Positions 1 through 11,353 of a stretch of 64,000 nucleotides of DNA are shown piece after piece. Origin of the DNA: Crotophaga sulcirostris (Eukaryota > Chordata > Aves > Cuculiformes > Crotophagidae). The notes beneath the pieces were generated by a model. That model ran no database searches. It had not been told where the DNA came from and saw only the letters and a program-made list of their open reading frames with translations. A program made the translations under genes and the position numbers. Numbering within the stretch: the stretch's first letter is position 1; every line of letters begins with the position of its first letter. Where the stretch lies: positions 190,468 to 254,467 of the forward strand of contig VYZB01000728.1 in assembly GCA_013397455.1 (NCBI GenBank), read 5' to 3'.

Positions 1-546
1 ATTTGTCCCCCTGTGCTCAGCACTGATGAGGTTGCACCTCAAATCCTGTGTTTTGGGCCCCTCACTTCAACAAAGACATTGAGGGGCTGGAGCGTGTCTG
101 GAGAAGGGAACGGAGCTGGGGAAGGATCTGGAGAACAGGGGTTATGAGGAGCATCTGAGGGACCTGAGACTGTTTAGCCTGGAGTAGAGGAGGCTGAGGG
201 GAAACCTCACTGCTCTCTGCTGCACCCAGAAAGGAGGTTTCAGTGAGGTGAGTGTTGGTCTCTTCTCCCAGGTAGCAAGCGATAGGACGAGAAGAAATGG
301 CCTCAAGTTTGCCAGAGGAGGTTTAGATTGGATGTTAGGAAAAATTATTTACTGAAAGAATAAGGAAGCACTGACAAAGACTGCCCAGGGCAGTGGTGCA
401 GTCTCCATCCCTGGAAGGGTTCAAAAAACATGTAGATTTGCTACTTGGAGACATGCTTTAGTAGGCAGGGTAGGGTTGGGCTGATGATTGGACTGGATGA
501 TCTTAGAGGTCCTTTCCAACCTCAATGATTCCATGCTTCTGTGATT
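1..546 (+). mobile_element. CR1 LINE, 3' part, cut by window edge
   Basis: This is a non-LTR retrotransposon fragment. It runs in consensus order from the CTGTGCTCAGCACTGATGAGG block through 'gacattgaggggctggagcg', 'cctggagtagaggaggctga' and 'tagattggatgttaggaaaa' to 'ttggactggatgatcttaga' and 'ccaacctcaatgattc', then a worn tail. These blocks encode the end of the CR1 reverse-transcriptase frame followed by the short 3' UTR. The copy is 5'-truncated, or at least cut by the window edge, and carries many substitutions and stops, so it is dead. It sits in the FAM172A intron in the same orientation as the gene. Confidence 0.93.
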
Positions 547-2335
547 TGACTACTGGATTTATGCTCAGGGTGATGCCGAGCAGGTAGCACACGGGCCTCC
601 TGTAGTGTTACTCAGCAGTAAACAATGTAACCAAGCTGATGACCAGGTTGGTCCAAGACCACTGAGTGGACCAGGAGGATGAACTAGGCAGGACTTCTTG
701 GCAGTGAGGCGGCATTCCAATCCCCCATGCTTTTTCCATGTCCAGGGATGAGGAGGTGGAAGTTGTGCATTTTGGCCATGTTGTGGCTCACCAGACCTGC
801 TGGAGATCAGGTCCATGCCTGGTGTCTCCAGAGGGTGGAGAGTCAGGGCTTCCTTTGCCAGTACAGCTGTGCCTGGCGGCTGCTAGCACAGAGCAAGGAC
901 CAGGCATTTAATTATGAATGTGTTTATGAGAGTCTCTTCTGTACTTTGAATTGGAAGATCTTTATCTGAATCATTTGTCATATCAGATTAGTTATACATC
1001 CTTCAGGCTGCTTCACAAAGCTCTTCTGCGTATGCAAGATTTTCTCCTCTGTGGAGACTTCTTGCTTCTATTTCCCCATCTCAGAACTGGGTGGAAAACC
1101 TTGTTTGATATCTCATGGCGTGTCCAATGTCTGATAAAGAGGCCTGATAAAAATTATCAAATGTTTCCCCTTCTGCTTTATTCAGACTCGGAAGATGTCG
1201 GTCATATTGTGGTGTACGTGGTATAATTCAGTTTTCTCCTACAAGTGTACATACTTTTCTGGCAAAGGAGCATCGTTTTAGTGGGAAAGAGGGAAGCTGC
1301 TGCTCTTCTCTTTTGATTACCTGCAATAATAAATCACAATTTGCCATTCCCTAACCGCAAAGAGAGTTACCTCAATGAGTTTGTGTGACCCCAAAAGTTT
1401 CAGTTTACATACCTTGTTGCTCAGAGTCATTGCCTATGGAGACACTTTTCCTTCCTCAAGTTACTCAGAGGTTGCAGGAGTCGAAGCCAAGGCTTCAAAG
1501 GATAGAAAGAGTGAGTGTTGTCTTGGTTGGAGTAGAAATCCAGCTGTCTGTGTTTAAATAAATGAGGACGTCAGACTCCATGTCTGCCTGTGAGATTCTG
1601 AGCTTAACACTCAGATTTTCCTATTTTCTTCTTTTTTTTTTTGGTACAGTCTTTTGATAAAAATTAATACTTAGCTGACAGATTTGTGTACACATAGAAT
1701 AAAATAGGGGCATATCCTTAAATAAATGCTTGGTCCTTGTTCAGCCAACATCCAGAAATCTGGAGGATTTACCCTTCTTGATGTTACGTCAATTGAATTT
1801 TCTGTTTCTCTAGATATAAAAAAAAATAAGGAAACTATTTCATTGGAAAATGCACCAATTCAAGATTTACATAAGGCTGTAATAAAAGTTTTCCATGTAC
1901 CATTCAGACAGAAGTGATGAAGAAGTAATGCCTTTTTACCCTGTTGTATTTGATACTTAACATGTAAAAACAGTTATTTACTTGATTGTTTCACATTCAT
2001 TTCACTAATATGATTGTTTGCTTGTAGACTGAGTTCTGGATTTACACATTTATTAAAACATGAGAAAATTACTTCCATAACTTACTTCAGGCCACGTTTT
2101 TCATTAGATATGAACCATTACCTTCATGATGGTAAAAGATCAAAACAAAACTCCAACCCTTGTATCATTTTATTTTCAAGCCTTGTGTATTAATGGTTTT
2201 GTTGCACACTGATTTTCAGGAGCGGTTTATTCCAACTAATTTGTCATCACGAAGATTTAAGGTCAATGTATTTTCTTTAACTTTGTCTGAGTAAATAAAA
2301 TTCCAAGAACCTGCATATTCTGGTTCAAGGCTTTT
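547..2335. other. Unique intronic sequence, no gene seen
   Basis: I see no repeat of a family I know and no exon-like segment here. Short open frames at 727-969, 951-1226 and 1726-1917 lack flanking splice signals and give no recognisable protein. They are what AT-rich intron gives by chance. There is a T-rich tract near 1631-1642 (ctttttttttttgg). Confidence 0.5.
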
Positions 2336-2830
2336 AGAGGTTTTCACTCCAGACAATGCAAAAAAGCGACGCAACAAGACAGGCTGAGGTTAAATGAGTG
2401 GTTTTATTGACCCATTTTGCATGCATATTGGTTGTTTAGATACAGCAAAACTGGTCCTTGGTAATTTAAAAGATATTCAGCTCAAGCAAATACCTTAAGA
2501 AGAACTTTTTCCCCAGTGTGACAAGGGTTTATTTCTATCCAGTCCCAATTCCTAATTGATTTGAAGTCACCCAAAGTAACAACCTCAGAATTGCTGACCA
2601 GGCTCGAAGCCCCAGGGCTGAAAACAGTGGCAGCGCGGAGCCTGACTGGGGAGCAGATGAGTGTCTCTGCCCTGGAGCAGTCGCATCCCTCAGATGGGTG
2701 GACCAGATGGCCGAGGTTGGTAGCAGCATCAACAACACAGCTTCTTTCTGCTGCCACCCCTTAGCGGAGCCCGTGCAAGCTGCGAGCTACCGCAGCGAGT
2801 CTGACAGGCGGCGAGTGGAGGAGTCGTCGT
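2336..2830 (-). mobile_element. Possible old LTR-like segment (unassigned)
   Basis: On the minus strand an AATAAA signal near 2404-2412 sits in 'GGGTCAATAAAACCACTC', followed by a T/G-rich stretch, the arrangement of an LTR R/U5 end. The side that would be U3 (2600-2830) is unusually rich in GC and CpG for this window. No primer-binding site, no clear TG...CA ends, no target duplication and no retroviral protein are visible. A 91-residue minus-strand open frame (2482-2757) crosses it but matches nothing I recognise. It could equally be a polyadenylated unique element or a CpG-bearing regulatory piece. Confidence 0.22.
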
Positions 2831-4450
2831 GACTCAATCATCTGTCTGCACCCCGAGACCCTGCTCCTCCCTAGTCTGGAGCTTCCCACAACTCCCGTCA
2901 ACAGCAAGAAAACTGGTGGGGTTTGAAAACTTACTAATACTTGCTCACAGATACATCTCAGAGAGCGTTCGGCACCCGACGAGGCACCTCTGATAAAATG
3001 TCAGTTGTGCATCATTGCAAGAGGTCAACTGTGCCCCAACTACTGCTCTTAAATGATGTTAAACTCTTTCTAAGGGCTGTAAGATCAAGCTGAAAGTGAC
3101 ACTCGATGTACATTCAAACAAGGAAACGTGTTCAAACTGATGGCTTGTGTTTTGCCCAAGCTCAGAGCCGACTAAGACTGTGAAAGTCTTTGTGAAAAAC
3201 AGAGCCCAGGCTAGCAAGTTCAGGGCAAGAGGCTGAGAGCAGTCCCAGTTTCAAGCAAAACCAGTTCTGATTCCTGGTCCACATGTAGATCTTGACCTTT
3301 CTTGATGCTACCACACTGAGCTTTCAGTCATGGGTCTAGATGGTTCTATTTAAGGCAGTCTACAAATTCTTTTGTTTGGTTTATTTATTTTATTGTATTT
3401 TGTTTTGTTTTATTTTATTTTAATTACTTTGCTTTATTTTACTTTATTATGTCATTTCAAGCTAAACATGGCACTCAAATACCCATCCAGAAAACCAGGT
3501 AAATCAAGAAAAAGGTAAAGCTATGACCTACAGCATAAGGTTTTACTAGCAATGATGTATCAGCTAAGAGATTGAAAAAATCCTTTGCCACCCCAGCCAA
3601 GAAAACTGTCTTAGCAAAACCTCTAGTGCAGTTTTTGCATAGCTGTTCTAACAGAGGAATGCTCTTGCTGGCTGAGCTCATGTCATTTGGAGAGGTGATG
3701 CAGCCTCTGCCAGAAAACCTCTTGCATCTCTATTAAGAGGATGCTGCTGACACAGACACAGGGTAAAGCCAGAGCAACAAAGGATCTTCTGCTGTGCAGA
3801 ACATTTAGACGTGATCATGCATTCTCATCGTCTTCCCTTACCCAAATCCAAATTAATTGTGAATACAAAATGAAATGCAGTTTATCAAACTACATGGATT
3901 TTTCAAACACAATTTTCCTGAGGCTCCTGTACTGAGCTACCTTTAAACAATCCAACAATAAGTATCAGATGCTCTTCAACATCAGTTGTGCCAAGTACTG
4001 CACGCGCTAATTCAGGATGCTTCCTAGCAGCATGCTTTGACCCTCACAGAGCTACACATACCTAAGACTGGATCAGTTTTGAGCTCACATATATTAGAGA
4101 CAAACCAATGTCTCCCTGCTGCAGTCAGCAGCATAGGAACATTAACATTTAAACTGATCAGGCTTCACTTGCTGTTCCTGGTTGAGATGATAGGTGGAAG
4201 GTGTTGACCCTTCAGAAGTTTATTTTCCTGTCAGTGAGGTGTACAGAGATTTCCCCTCCTTAGATCTTCAATTCTGGGATGGCAGATTGCTGCTGTCAGG
4301 AGGAAATACCAACTGGCTGACTCCAGTTGCTCCAAGCCTCCTTTTCTTGGCCATTGCTGTGCTTCTCTAGCAACCCAAAGGCAAATGTCTCAGCAACCTT
4401 CACCCCTGAAATATATTCAGATGCATTAAAGAAAGGTTTGTCTTCTCTTT
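2831..4450. other. Unique intronic sequence with a T-rich tract
   Basis: Apart from the low-complexity tract at 3362-3450, I recognise nothing here. The 5' part (2930-2990) still carries scattered CpGs such as 'gcgttcggcacccgacgagg', contiguous in style with the preceding GC-rich segment. The 68-residue minus-strand frame at 3475-3681 shows no family features. Confidence 0.45.
3362..3450. repeat. (TTTTA/TTTTG)n-like low-complexity tract
   Basis: About 90 bases are almost pure T with regularly spaced A or G (tttatttattttattgtattttg and similar). It is an imperfect pentanucleotide/tetranucleotide microsatellite, with no coding content. Confidence 0.8.
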
Positions 4451-4522
4451 CATAGAATTACAGAATGGTTTGTGTTGGAAGGGACCTTAAAGGTGATCCA
4501 GTTCTAACCCCCCTGCTATGGG
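4451..4522 (-). mobile_element. CR1 LINE, short 3' end
   Basis: The + strand reads 'catagaattacagaatggtt' then 'ttggaagggaccttaaaggtgatccagttc', the reverse complement of the CR1 3' terminus including its ATTCTATG tail. Only the last 70 or so bases survive. Its insertion end lies on the left. Confidence 0.85.
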
Positions 4523-4680
4523 AATTAATTAACCTTTTGATGGGAAGAGCTTGACGAAGCCCCCTTGTCTAACATATATTTTTGGTCTGCAAGAAAACTG
4601 TCTGTAGAAGGCCAACATTTTGTGCTCCAGACCATGGAACGTGCCCCTTCCACCAATTTGTTTTGGTCTGAGCTGTTACA

Positions 4681-4950
4681 GTATCACATAGTATCACATT
4701 ATTATAAGTTTGGAAAGGACCTCTGAGACCATCGAGTCCAACCTATAACGCAACACTAACACCAACCCATCATCTAAACCCTGGCACTGAGTGCCTCAGC
4801 CAATCTCCTCTTAAACACCTCCAGGGTTGGTGACTCCACTATCTCCCTGGGCAGCTCATTCCAATGGCTAATTACCCTTTCAGGGAAGAACTTTTTCCTA
4901 ATATCAAACCTAAACTTTCCCTGACGAAGCTTGAGTCCATGTCCTCTAGC
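4681..4950 (-). mobile_element. CR1 LINE, 3' part
   Basis: Reverse-complement CR1 blocks occur in order: worn tail 'gtatcacatagtatcacatt', 'ggaaaggacctctgagacca', 'ttaaacacctccagggttgg', 'ctccctgggcagctcattcc', 'gaactttttcctaatatcaa' and 'ttgagtccatgtcctctagc'. The match stops near 4950, where a different sequence starting TGTTGTGGG begins. This is a second, different CR1 copy from the one at 4451, since its tail restarts. Confidence 0.9.
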
Positions 4951-5335
4951 TGTTGTGGGTGAGATGTAGCAGACTCAGTCAACGATTCTTGCCCGCATGG
5001 CACCATGCCAGTTTATGGTATGTGATGGACTTTCTATTGAACTGTTAGGCTGCTTGAATTCTAAACAAATTGCTGGGAGGTTTGAGAGCGAGGTGAGCCA
5101 GCATCCCTACTCGTCCTGCTGTCCCACTTATTAGCACAACTGCCTGATTCTGGGAACTTGGTGTTCCCCACATTATTACAGGTCCTCAAAGGCTTTTCTC
5201 CTGTTAGCTCTCCATCACAAGACACAAGGGACAAGAGAAGCGGGAGAATTGCATTGTTAAGTTGAAAGTTTTAATAAAGCTGAAGGCTGAGGCTTTTATA
5301 CTAGAGAGCCGTGAGTTTTGTTTGTGCTGTTCACA
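4951..5335. mobile_element. Possible solo-LTR-like segment
   Basis: The segment starts with TGTTGTGGG exactly where the CR1 match ends. TGTTGTGG is a start typical of avian ERVL-type LTRs. It holds AATAAA near 5273 on the + strand, and a TATAAAAG-like box on the minus strand near 5294-5302, so the two strands give conflicting orientations. No clear CA end or target-site duplication was found. No retroviral coding sequence adjoins it. It may instead be unique sequence next to a truncated CR1. Confidence 0.25.
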
Positions 5336-6130
5336 AAATATTACCAGCAGAATGTTGTATACAGGGTTTTTTTGCTGTTGGTTTGTTGTTTTTCTTTACT
5401 GAGCTATGCATAAGCGATATGACCCATATGCTTTTTAACCTTGAATTCTTTAGATTTAAAAGTTTTTCTAATCATGATTGGTTTTAAGAGCTTATACCTC
5501 CAACGTAAGGTATGCATGGAAATTTTCAGTGGAAGTTCTGCAGCAGAAATTGGTTTGCACTGTGAACTGTCACAAGTCCTACACTCCAGATGCTCTAAAG
5601 TGATCTGTTCTAATGTGATCGTGCATTATTATTACTGTTGTGGTGTGATTTATTGCTGTAGAAAGCTATCATAATTGTAGATGTAATATCCAGTAGGTCT
5701 TGAAGGAAATACCAGAAGGTTCTTGGCTGTGGTCATTCTATGATTGTATCTCTGCAGATATTTTCTTTTGTTGTTTAAAAACTGGTATGCATTAAATGCT
5801 TTGTGTACTGTAAGCAGGGATTTTATCACATGCCTGTGAATTCATTTAGGGAAATTTATTCTTATTGCTAATTGAAAATGGGAAATAGTTGAACTTCGGA
5901 TTATATTTTTTTTTTGGTATGTGCTGTTCAAGTGTAGTTGCTCAGTAATTCTAATCCCTAACAAATAATATGGTATGAAGACTGAGGATCTAATTCTGTT
6001 TTAAGATGTGCAAAAAACTGAGAGTATTTCAGAAATTCAGGAATTTTGTCCAGGAAGCAGCAAAAAAGACTGAGACACTTGCACTACAGACATACAAAAT
6101 TATATGTTTCATGGTGAAGAGGAGTCTTTC
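5336..6130. other. Unique AT-rich intronic sequence
   Basis: I see no exon, no RNA gene and no repeat I can name. There is a short T tract near 5908-5919. Confidence 0.45.
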
Positions 6131-6334
6131 TTCTTGTGAAGAGCAGCTGAGGGATCTGAGGCTATTTAACCTGGAGAAGAGGAGGCTGAGGGGAGACCTC
6201 ATCGCTCTCTGCAGCTCCCTAAAAGGAGGTTGTAGTGAAGTGGATGTTGATCTCTTCTTCCAAGTAACAAGTGTTGGACTGCTGGTTGGACTGGATGAGC
6301 TTAGATGTCTTTTCCAACCTTAATGATTCTATGC
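6131..6334 (+). mobile_element. CR1 LINE, internally deleted 3' part
   Basis: CR1 blocks run from 'gaagagcagctgagggatct' through 'ggctgaggggagacctcatc' and 'gatctcttcttccaagtaac', then jump straight to 'ttggttggactggatgagct' and the tail 'ccttaatgattctatg'. About 250 bases present in the other plus-strand copies (for example 25291-25695) are missing between 'aagtaacaagtg' and the terminal block. This is a clean internal deletion. Confidence 0.9.
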
Positions 6335-8710
6335 TGTCTCAGTAGAGGAAAGGTTCAAGTGCAGCCACTCAGGCAGACCAGTTCTCAGTTTGTATAAAAT
6401 AGAGTAAAAGGAGGGTCAAAGAGGATCTTGAATGACTGTACACATGTACCAAGCTTCAAGGAAAACATGTGAAGTAGCCAAGAAAGAAAACACATATCCT
6501 TCAAAAAGTGCTAAGTAAAAATACCCTTTCGCACACCATTCCTGGTACCTGATCTGTCTCCCCATTTACCACTACCTTTACAAATATTTCAGAATCCAAC
6601 CAATGTCATTTGGGTTTACCAGAATTTCTACTGGAAATTAATTTCACTTCTGGAAATCATTGAGGACATTTGGATGGGGGCTTTCAATTTGGTTTCCACT
6701 GAATGGAATTCAGTTTCCACACACCAAAATCTCTTAGAGACTCAAACCAGTATGAGTCAACTGGAGACAATGGAGGATTTGCATCAAAATCATATCACTC
6801 CAAGCCAAATGCTTATGGTAGACATGCCCATTCAAGCCCAGTGCATATTGTGTGAACACCATGCTACAACTGAAATCACAATGGAAGACAGGGGAAGTAG
6901 GTGAAAAATTTTTCAAAAGTTCAAGAGAAAGTAAAATTTGGGGACATTCTTTTCTTCTTTCAATCCATTTTTCCTCATTCCTAATTGCAGGCAACTCAGA
7001 AGAGTAAGTTTGCCACAAATACGAAGTGATGGGGTTTGATTTGATTGTCTGAGTCCATAGAAATTAAAGAGATGTGTTTTAACTTCCTCTTACCTTTCTC
7101 AGACATTTGAATTTTTAGCCATTTTGGATTTGTTAGAATAGGTATAAAGATATGGAATCAATGCCGCAAACAGTTACTCCCATCGATCTTTTACCTGAAG
7201 TCTAACTGGAATGTTTAAGTATTTTTATGTTTGCAGGATTAGACCTTTGAGCTTTCTTTTAGTATATTGGTGCTTTCATTAGACAAAAGTCCTATGCTGT
7301 GTAAAACATATCAAAGATGTATTTTTTCATGTATTCCAAATATATATATATACATGCACACAGTAAATATACTGCATATACAATATAAGTATAAGAGACT
7401 ATGTTATATATGTATATATTATAGAAAATAAAGGTACCAACCTTTTGTTGTTATAAAGCTATCATAATTGTGTAATGTAAACTTACTTAAAGGATTGCCA
7501 TCTGACCTTATGGATGGTTTGCCAGTAGGACACATTAAATTAACCAATAAATGGGTAATTAATACATATAAATTTAAGGAATTAATTTTTAGGGAGTTTC
7601 AATTTCTTACTTATGTAAGCGATTGAATATAAGAGTTGAATATGTGTGCAAATAGGCAATTGACATTTTTCCCTGCAAAGTGAAGGAACAAATTTTAAGC
7701 CACTGACCTAGAGATGACTTTCAAAAAGATGCCTGAATGCTTTCTAATGACTTGTCATTCTAAGAGAATCAAATATAAATTAGTGATGATAAATGGTTTA
7801 TAAATTACAAAAACAAATTTATTGTGACTACAAGGAAGGAACACAAAAACAAAGGTAAAATGGAAAAACCTGAATAGAAAAGGTGATTGGGAAAGTCTAG
7901 AGGACCCAGAGTGGTGTATTGAGTGATGCAGTAATAAATAAGGACTGGTTTACCTACCAGAAAAGTGCTCGTTTACCTACTTTTTGCTATATATGAATTA
8001 CTAGAAGAAAAAGGAAGGAATATAAGGACAGAGTGTGAGGAGCAATAAGTCATTCAATGAATGGATATCCTGAGAGTTGGATTCCTGCAAAATCTATTCA
8101 GCTAAAAATAGTTTAAGATTTGAAAATGAGCATTCAGCAGGAAATTGAGTGGTTCCTAGGCTGTGGAAACTTCTGGTGCGTGGAATGTACGGATACACAA
8201 AGAGTATAGAGCATAAAACAAACTTTAGACAAAATCCTTAGGTCTTCGTATTTATTACTTCAGTGAAAAGCATTATCCTAACAAAAATTAAATGCAATTT
8301 TTAGTACTGTAAATAATCTGTGGCCTATTAAATGTATTCCATTTTAGCATGTCCACTTTAAAAGACTGTACAGGCTGCATAGAATAAAACTAGTCCTGTG
8401 AAGTGTAAATCATGCGTCCAATAGCATCCTTCCTTTGGAATTTGGTACAACTCTGTAGTTGTATAAAATTTTACTGGCAAGTGGGTGCTATATTTGTATT
8501 AAATGTTAATGCATTTTACTCTAAAAATTTTATTCTGCTTTAATCTTTAAAATTTACGTGAATTCAAAACTATTTTTAGAAAAGATAAATATGTTTCAAC
8601 TGTGAGTTGTCAATCCATTGAATCTGAAGGATTTGCTGAAGCACTGGAGCTTCTGTGGCCAAAAGAACAGAGATATCTTGTGTATCTTGCAGGATAAATT
8701 CTCCCTAATC
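6335..8710. other. Unique AT-rich intronic sequence
   Basis: About 2.4 kb has no recognisable exon or mobile element. It includes an AT-rich stretch at 7339-7430 with (TA)n runs and 'gttatatatgtatatattat'. Open frames at 6674-6904 (+) and 6734-7018 (-) overlap each other and look like chance. Confidence 0.45.
7339..7430. repeat. AT-rich (TA)n low-complexity stretch
   Basis: It is a run of alternating A/T with short (TA)n blocks broken by 'catgcacacagt' and 'ctgcatatac'. Confidence 0.6.
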
Positions 8711-8988
8711 AGAGAATGGTTTGGGTTGAAGGGAGCTCAAAGTCCAGTCAGTCCCACACCCTGCCATCAGCAGGGACACCTCCCACTGGATCAGGGGGCT
8801 CCAAGCTCCATCCAACCTGGCCTTGAACACCTCCAGGGATGGGGTAGCCAGCGCTTCCCTGGGCAACCTGGGTCAGGACCTCCCCACCCTCAAAGGAAAA
8901 CATTTCTCCCTAAGATCTCACCCCAATGTCCCCTCTTTCACTCCTCCTTACCCTATCCCTGCACTCCCCGATAAAGAACCCCTCTGCT
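8711..8988 (-). mobile_element. CR1 LINE, 3' part
   Basis: The + strand shows reverse-complement CR1: 'agagaatggtttgggttgaa', 'gggacacctcccactggatc', 'ccttgaacacctccagggat', 'ttccctgggcaacctgggtc' and 'gcactccccgataaagaacc'. The sequence belongs to the 'gacacctcccactggatcag' type, the same type as copies at 9641, 21556, 31508, 47549, 50390 and 60088. It is 5'-truncated after the ATAAAGA block. Confidence 0.93.
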
Positions 8989-9640
8989 GCTTGAGCATCA
9001 CCTCAATCTGTTCTCTTTGGTTATTATTATCAGTTAGTGCCCTGTTGTAGCAGAGGACTTGAGTTGTTTTGGTAGAAGCTGTGTCCTGGGCTTGACATGC
9101 TCTGTTGTGACATTTCTGTGTCATTTAAAGACGGACACATTAGTCTCCTTGTTTAAGTGAAAGTTTATACCCTTGATCGTTTCTCCACTTGATGTATTGT
9201 TTTTGTCTGTTTTCTTTCCAAGTTGCCTCATAAGGGCATGGATGCCTACCAAAACTTATGTCTTCTGGGCTGGATGTAGAGAAATCTGATTAACTGAAGC
9301 TCAGTTAATCCCTTCAATCCCTCTTTGCTGCTGCAGCCACGAGCCCTTGTCCTGACCCCAGCGCTCTGGCTGAGTTATCAAAAACCTCACATGGTCAGCC
9401 TCAGTCTCTTTGCTGATCTGTGTGAAGAGAATACCCCTCTGCAGGCACCCACAAAGCTAAGCAGCAGGCACCAGCAGCATGGTGGGTGTTGCACGTTATT
9501 CCCTGTGTCATATAATGGTCTGAAAAGCAAAGACTGTGTATCATGTGAAGAGAGAGTAGGAAGAGAGAGAGATCAATGGCTGTCAGTTGTTCCATGTGTG
9601 TAGGGAAATTTAGAATAGCAAACATGAGCTAGATCTAGAA
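8989..9640. other. Unique intronic sequence
   Basis: I recognise no repeat or exon. Two overlapping open frames on opposite strands (9325-9603 and 9401-9625) have no splice context. Confidence 0.45.
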
Positions 9641-10113
9641 ACAGGAAGGACATGGATCTGTTGGAGCAAGTCCAGAGGAGGCCACAGAGATGATTCAAGG
9701 GCTGGAGCAGCTCTGCTATGAGGACAGGCTGAGAGAGTTGGGGTTGTTCAGCCTGGAGAAGAGAAGGCTCTGAGGAAACCTTAGGGCAGCCTCCAGTGCT
9801 GAAAGGGGCTCCAGGAAAGCTGGGGAGGGGCTCTTGGTCAGGGCATGCAATGATAGGACAGGGGGAATGGTTTTCATCTGAAAGAGGGGAGATTGAGATG
9901 AGATCTTAGGAAGAAATGTTTTGCTGTGAGGGTGGGGAGGCCCTGGCCCAGGTTACCCAGAGCTGTGGTGGCTGCCCCATCCCTGGAGGTGTTCAAGGCC
10001 AGGCTGGATGGGGCTTGGAGGCCCCTGATCCAATGGGAGGTGTCTCTGCCCATGGCAGGAGGGGTGGAACTGGATGAGGTCCCTTCCAACCTAAACCATT
10101 CTATGATTCTATG
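9641..10113 (+). mobile_element. CR1 LINE, 3' part
   Basis: The copy runs from 'ggaaggacatggatctgttg' and 'gtccagaggaggccacagag' through 'gttcagcctggagaagagaa', 'ggcctggcc'-type and 'gaggtgttcaaggccaggct' blocks to the end 'aaaccattctatgattctatg'. It covers the last part of the reverse-transcriptase frame plus the 3' UTR. The intact terminal tail suggests a fairly young copy for this window. Open frames called on either strand across it are shadows of the element. Confidence 0.95.
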
Positions 10114-11070
10114 GGACAGGGAAGAGCAGTGCACGTCTGTGTTTCATTGTGATTGGAAGAAAAAAGTGTTGTTCTTAGACAAACTGGGTGGCTAGTTTTC
10201 AAAACTGAAATGTGGGACACAATAGCTTTAGAAAAGTCTGCTTTTTCCAAATCCGAGCATATTTTTTCCCCTCACTGGTCATTAGCAGAGCTTCTGAAGA
10301 CCAGCCCTTCATGGAGAAAGTCCTGCTGGAACACAACGACCTAGTGACGATTTTAAGCTTCCCCCAGCATGTAATAATTCCCAGTAATTGGTAGGTACGT
10401 GCATTTCAAGGACAATGACATTTTTGCTCCTTTGCCTGTTTAAATCACAGCATTTTGTGCAAGACAGTGCAGGCAAATATGTGCTGGAATGCACAGCACT
10501 ACAGGAATACAGTGCAGCGGCGTGCTTCTAAAAGTTATACAGCAGATTAGGGCAAGTTGTGCACGTGTGGCTTACAGGTCTTGTTTTTAGATACCATCCC
10601 TTTCAGAGGACTTTTTTGTCTGGTAGGATTTCTAAGCCCCTCTTGTGGTTCTTCTGTGGAATGAAAGTTCCTGTCCTCTAACCACACTGCATGTGGTGTT
10701 GGCTTTAGGAGAAGCCTGGGAACATAAGGTTCTGGCAATTTCTAGTATGACCTGCAGCCTTTCAGCAGAAGGTCTTTCTGTAGATGCTGTCCTGTTTAAA
10801 GAAGGAGGGTGATGCTACAATATCTGTTATGTAAAAGCAAAGCAGTTGGGTCTCGTGATGGCTGGTAAAAGAGAGGACTAGCCACAGCTCTCCCCAAAGC
10901 ACCCTTGCTTGTCCGTGCAATCAAATGGCCACCTCTTTGGTGATCATCTCACGTGCATCGCTCTGCCTGATAAATGGGGTGGTAAAGCAACAGCCTGAAA
11001 AACAGTGTTTTCAGATGTTTGGCAGATCTGAACCACTTTTGGGGCCTGGTGTAATTGTAAAAAGCTTGTA
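10114..11070. other. Unique intronic sequence
   Basis: I see nothing I can assign. It leads directly into the pentanucleotide microsatellite. Confidence 0.45.
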
Positions 11071-11353
11071 GAGGAAAACAGAAGAAAAGAGAAGAGAAAA
11101 GAGAAGAGAAGAGAAGAGAAGAGAAGAGAAGAGAAGAGAAGAGAAGAGAAGAGAAGAGAAGAGAAGAGAAGAGAAGAGAAGAGAAGAGAAGAGNNNNNNN
11201 NNNNNNNNNNNNNNNNNNNNNNNNNNNNNNNNNNNNNNNNNNNNNNNNNNNNNNNNNNAAGAGAAGAGAAGAGAAGAGAAGAGAAGAGAAGAGAAGAGAA
11301 GAGAAGAGAAGAGAAGAGAAGAGAAGAGAAGAGAAGAGAAGAGAAGAGAAGAG
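11071..11353. repeat. (GAGAA)n pentanucleotide microsatellite
   Basis: After an impure lead-in (aacagaagaaaagagaagag), perfect GAGAA units run over 11101-11193 and 11259-11353, interrupted only by the N block. All bases on the + strand are purines, giving a homopurine-homopyrimidine tract of about 250 bases or more. The long leucine/serine/phenylalanine open frames on the minus strand are translations of the repeat and are not genes. Confidence 0.98.
11194..11258. other. Assembly gap (65 Ns)
   Basis: There are sixty-five undetermined bases inside the microsatellite. The repeat phase is the same on both sides: unit starts fall on 1 modulo 5 before and after. The gap length is therefore compatible with exactly 13 further GAGAA units. 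Confidence 0.99.

Noticed and set aside
1726..1917. 63-residue plus-strand frame that could be an upstream FAM172A exon
   Set aside because: Its peptide does not resemble any FAM172A block, and no donor or acceptor brackets it in the right phase.
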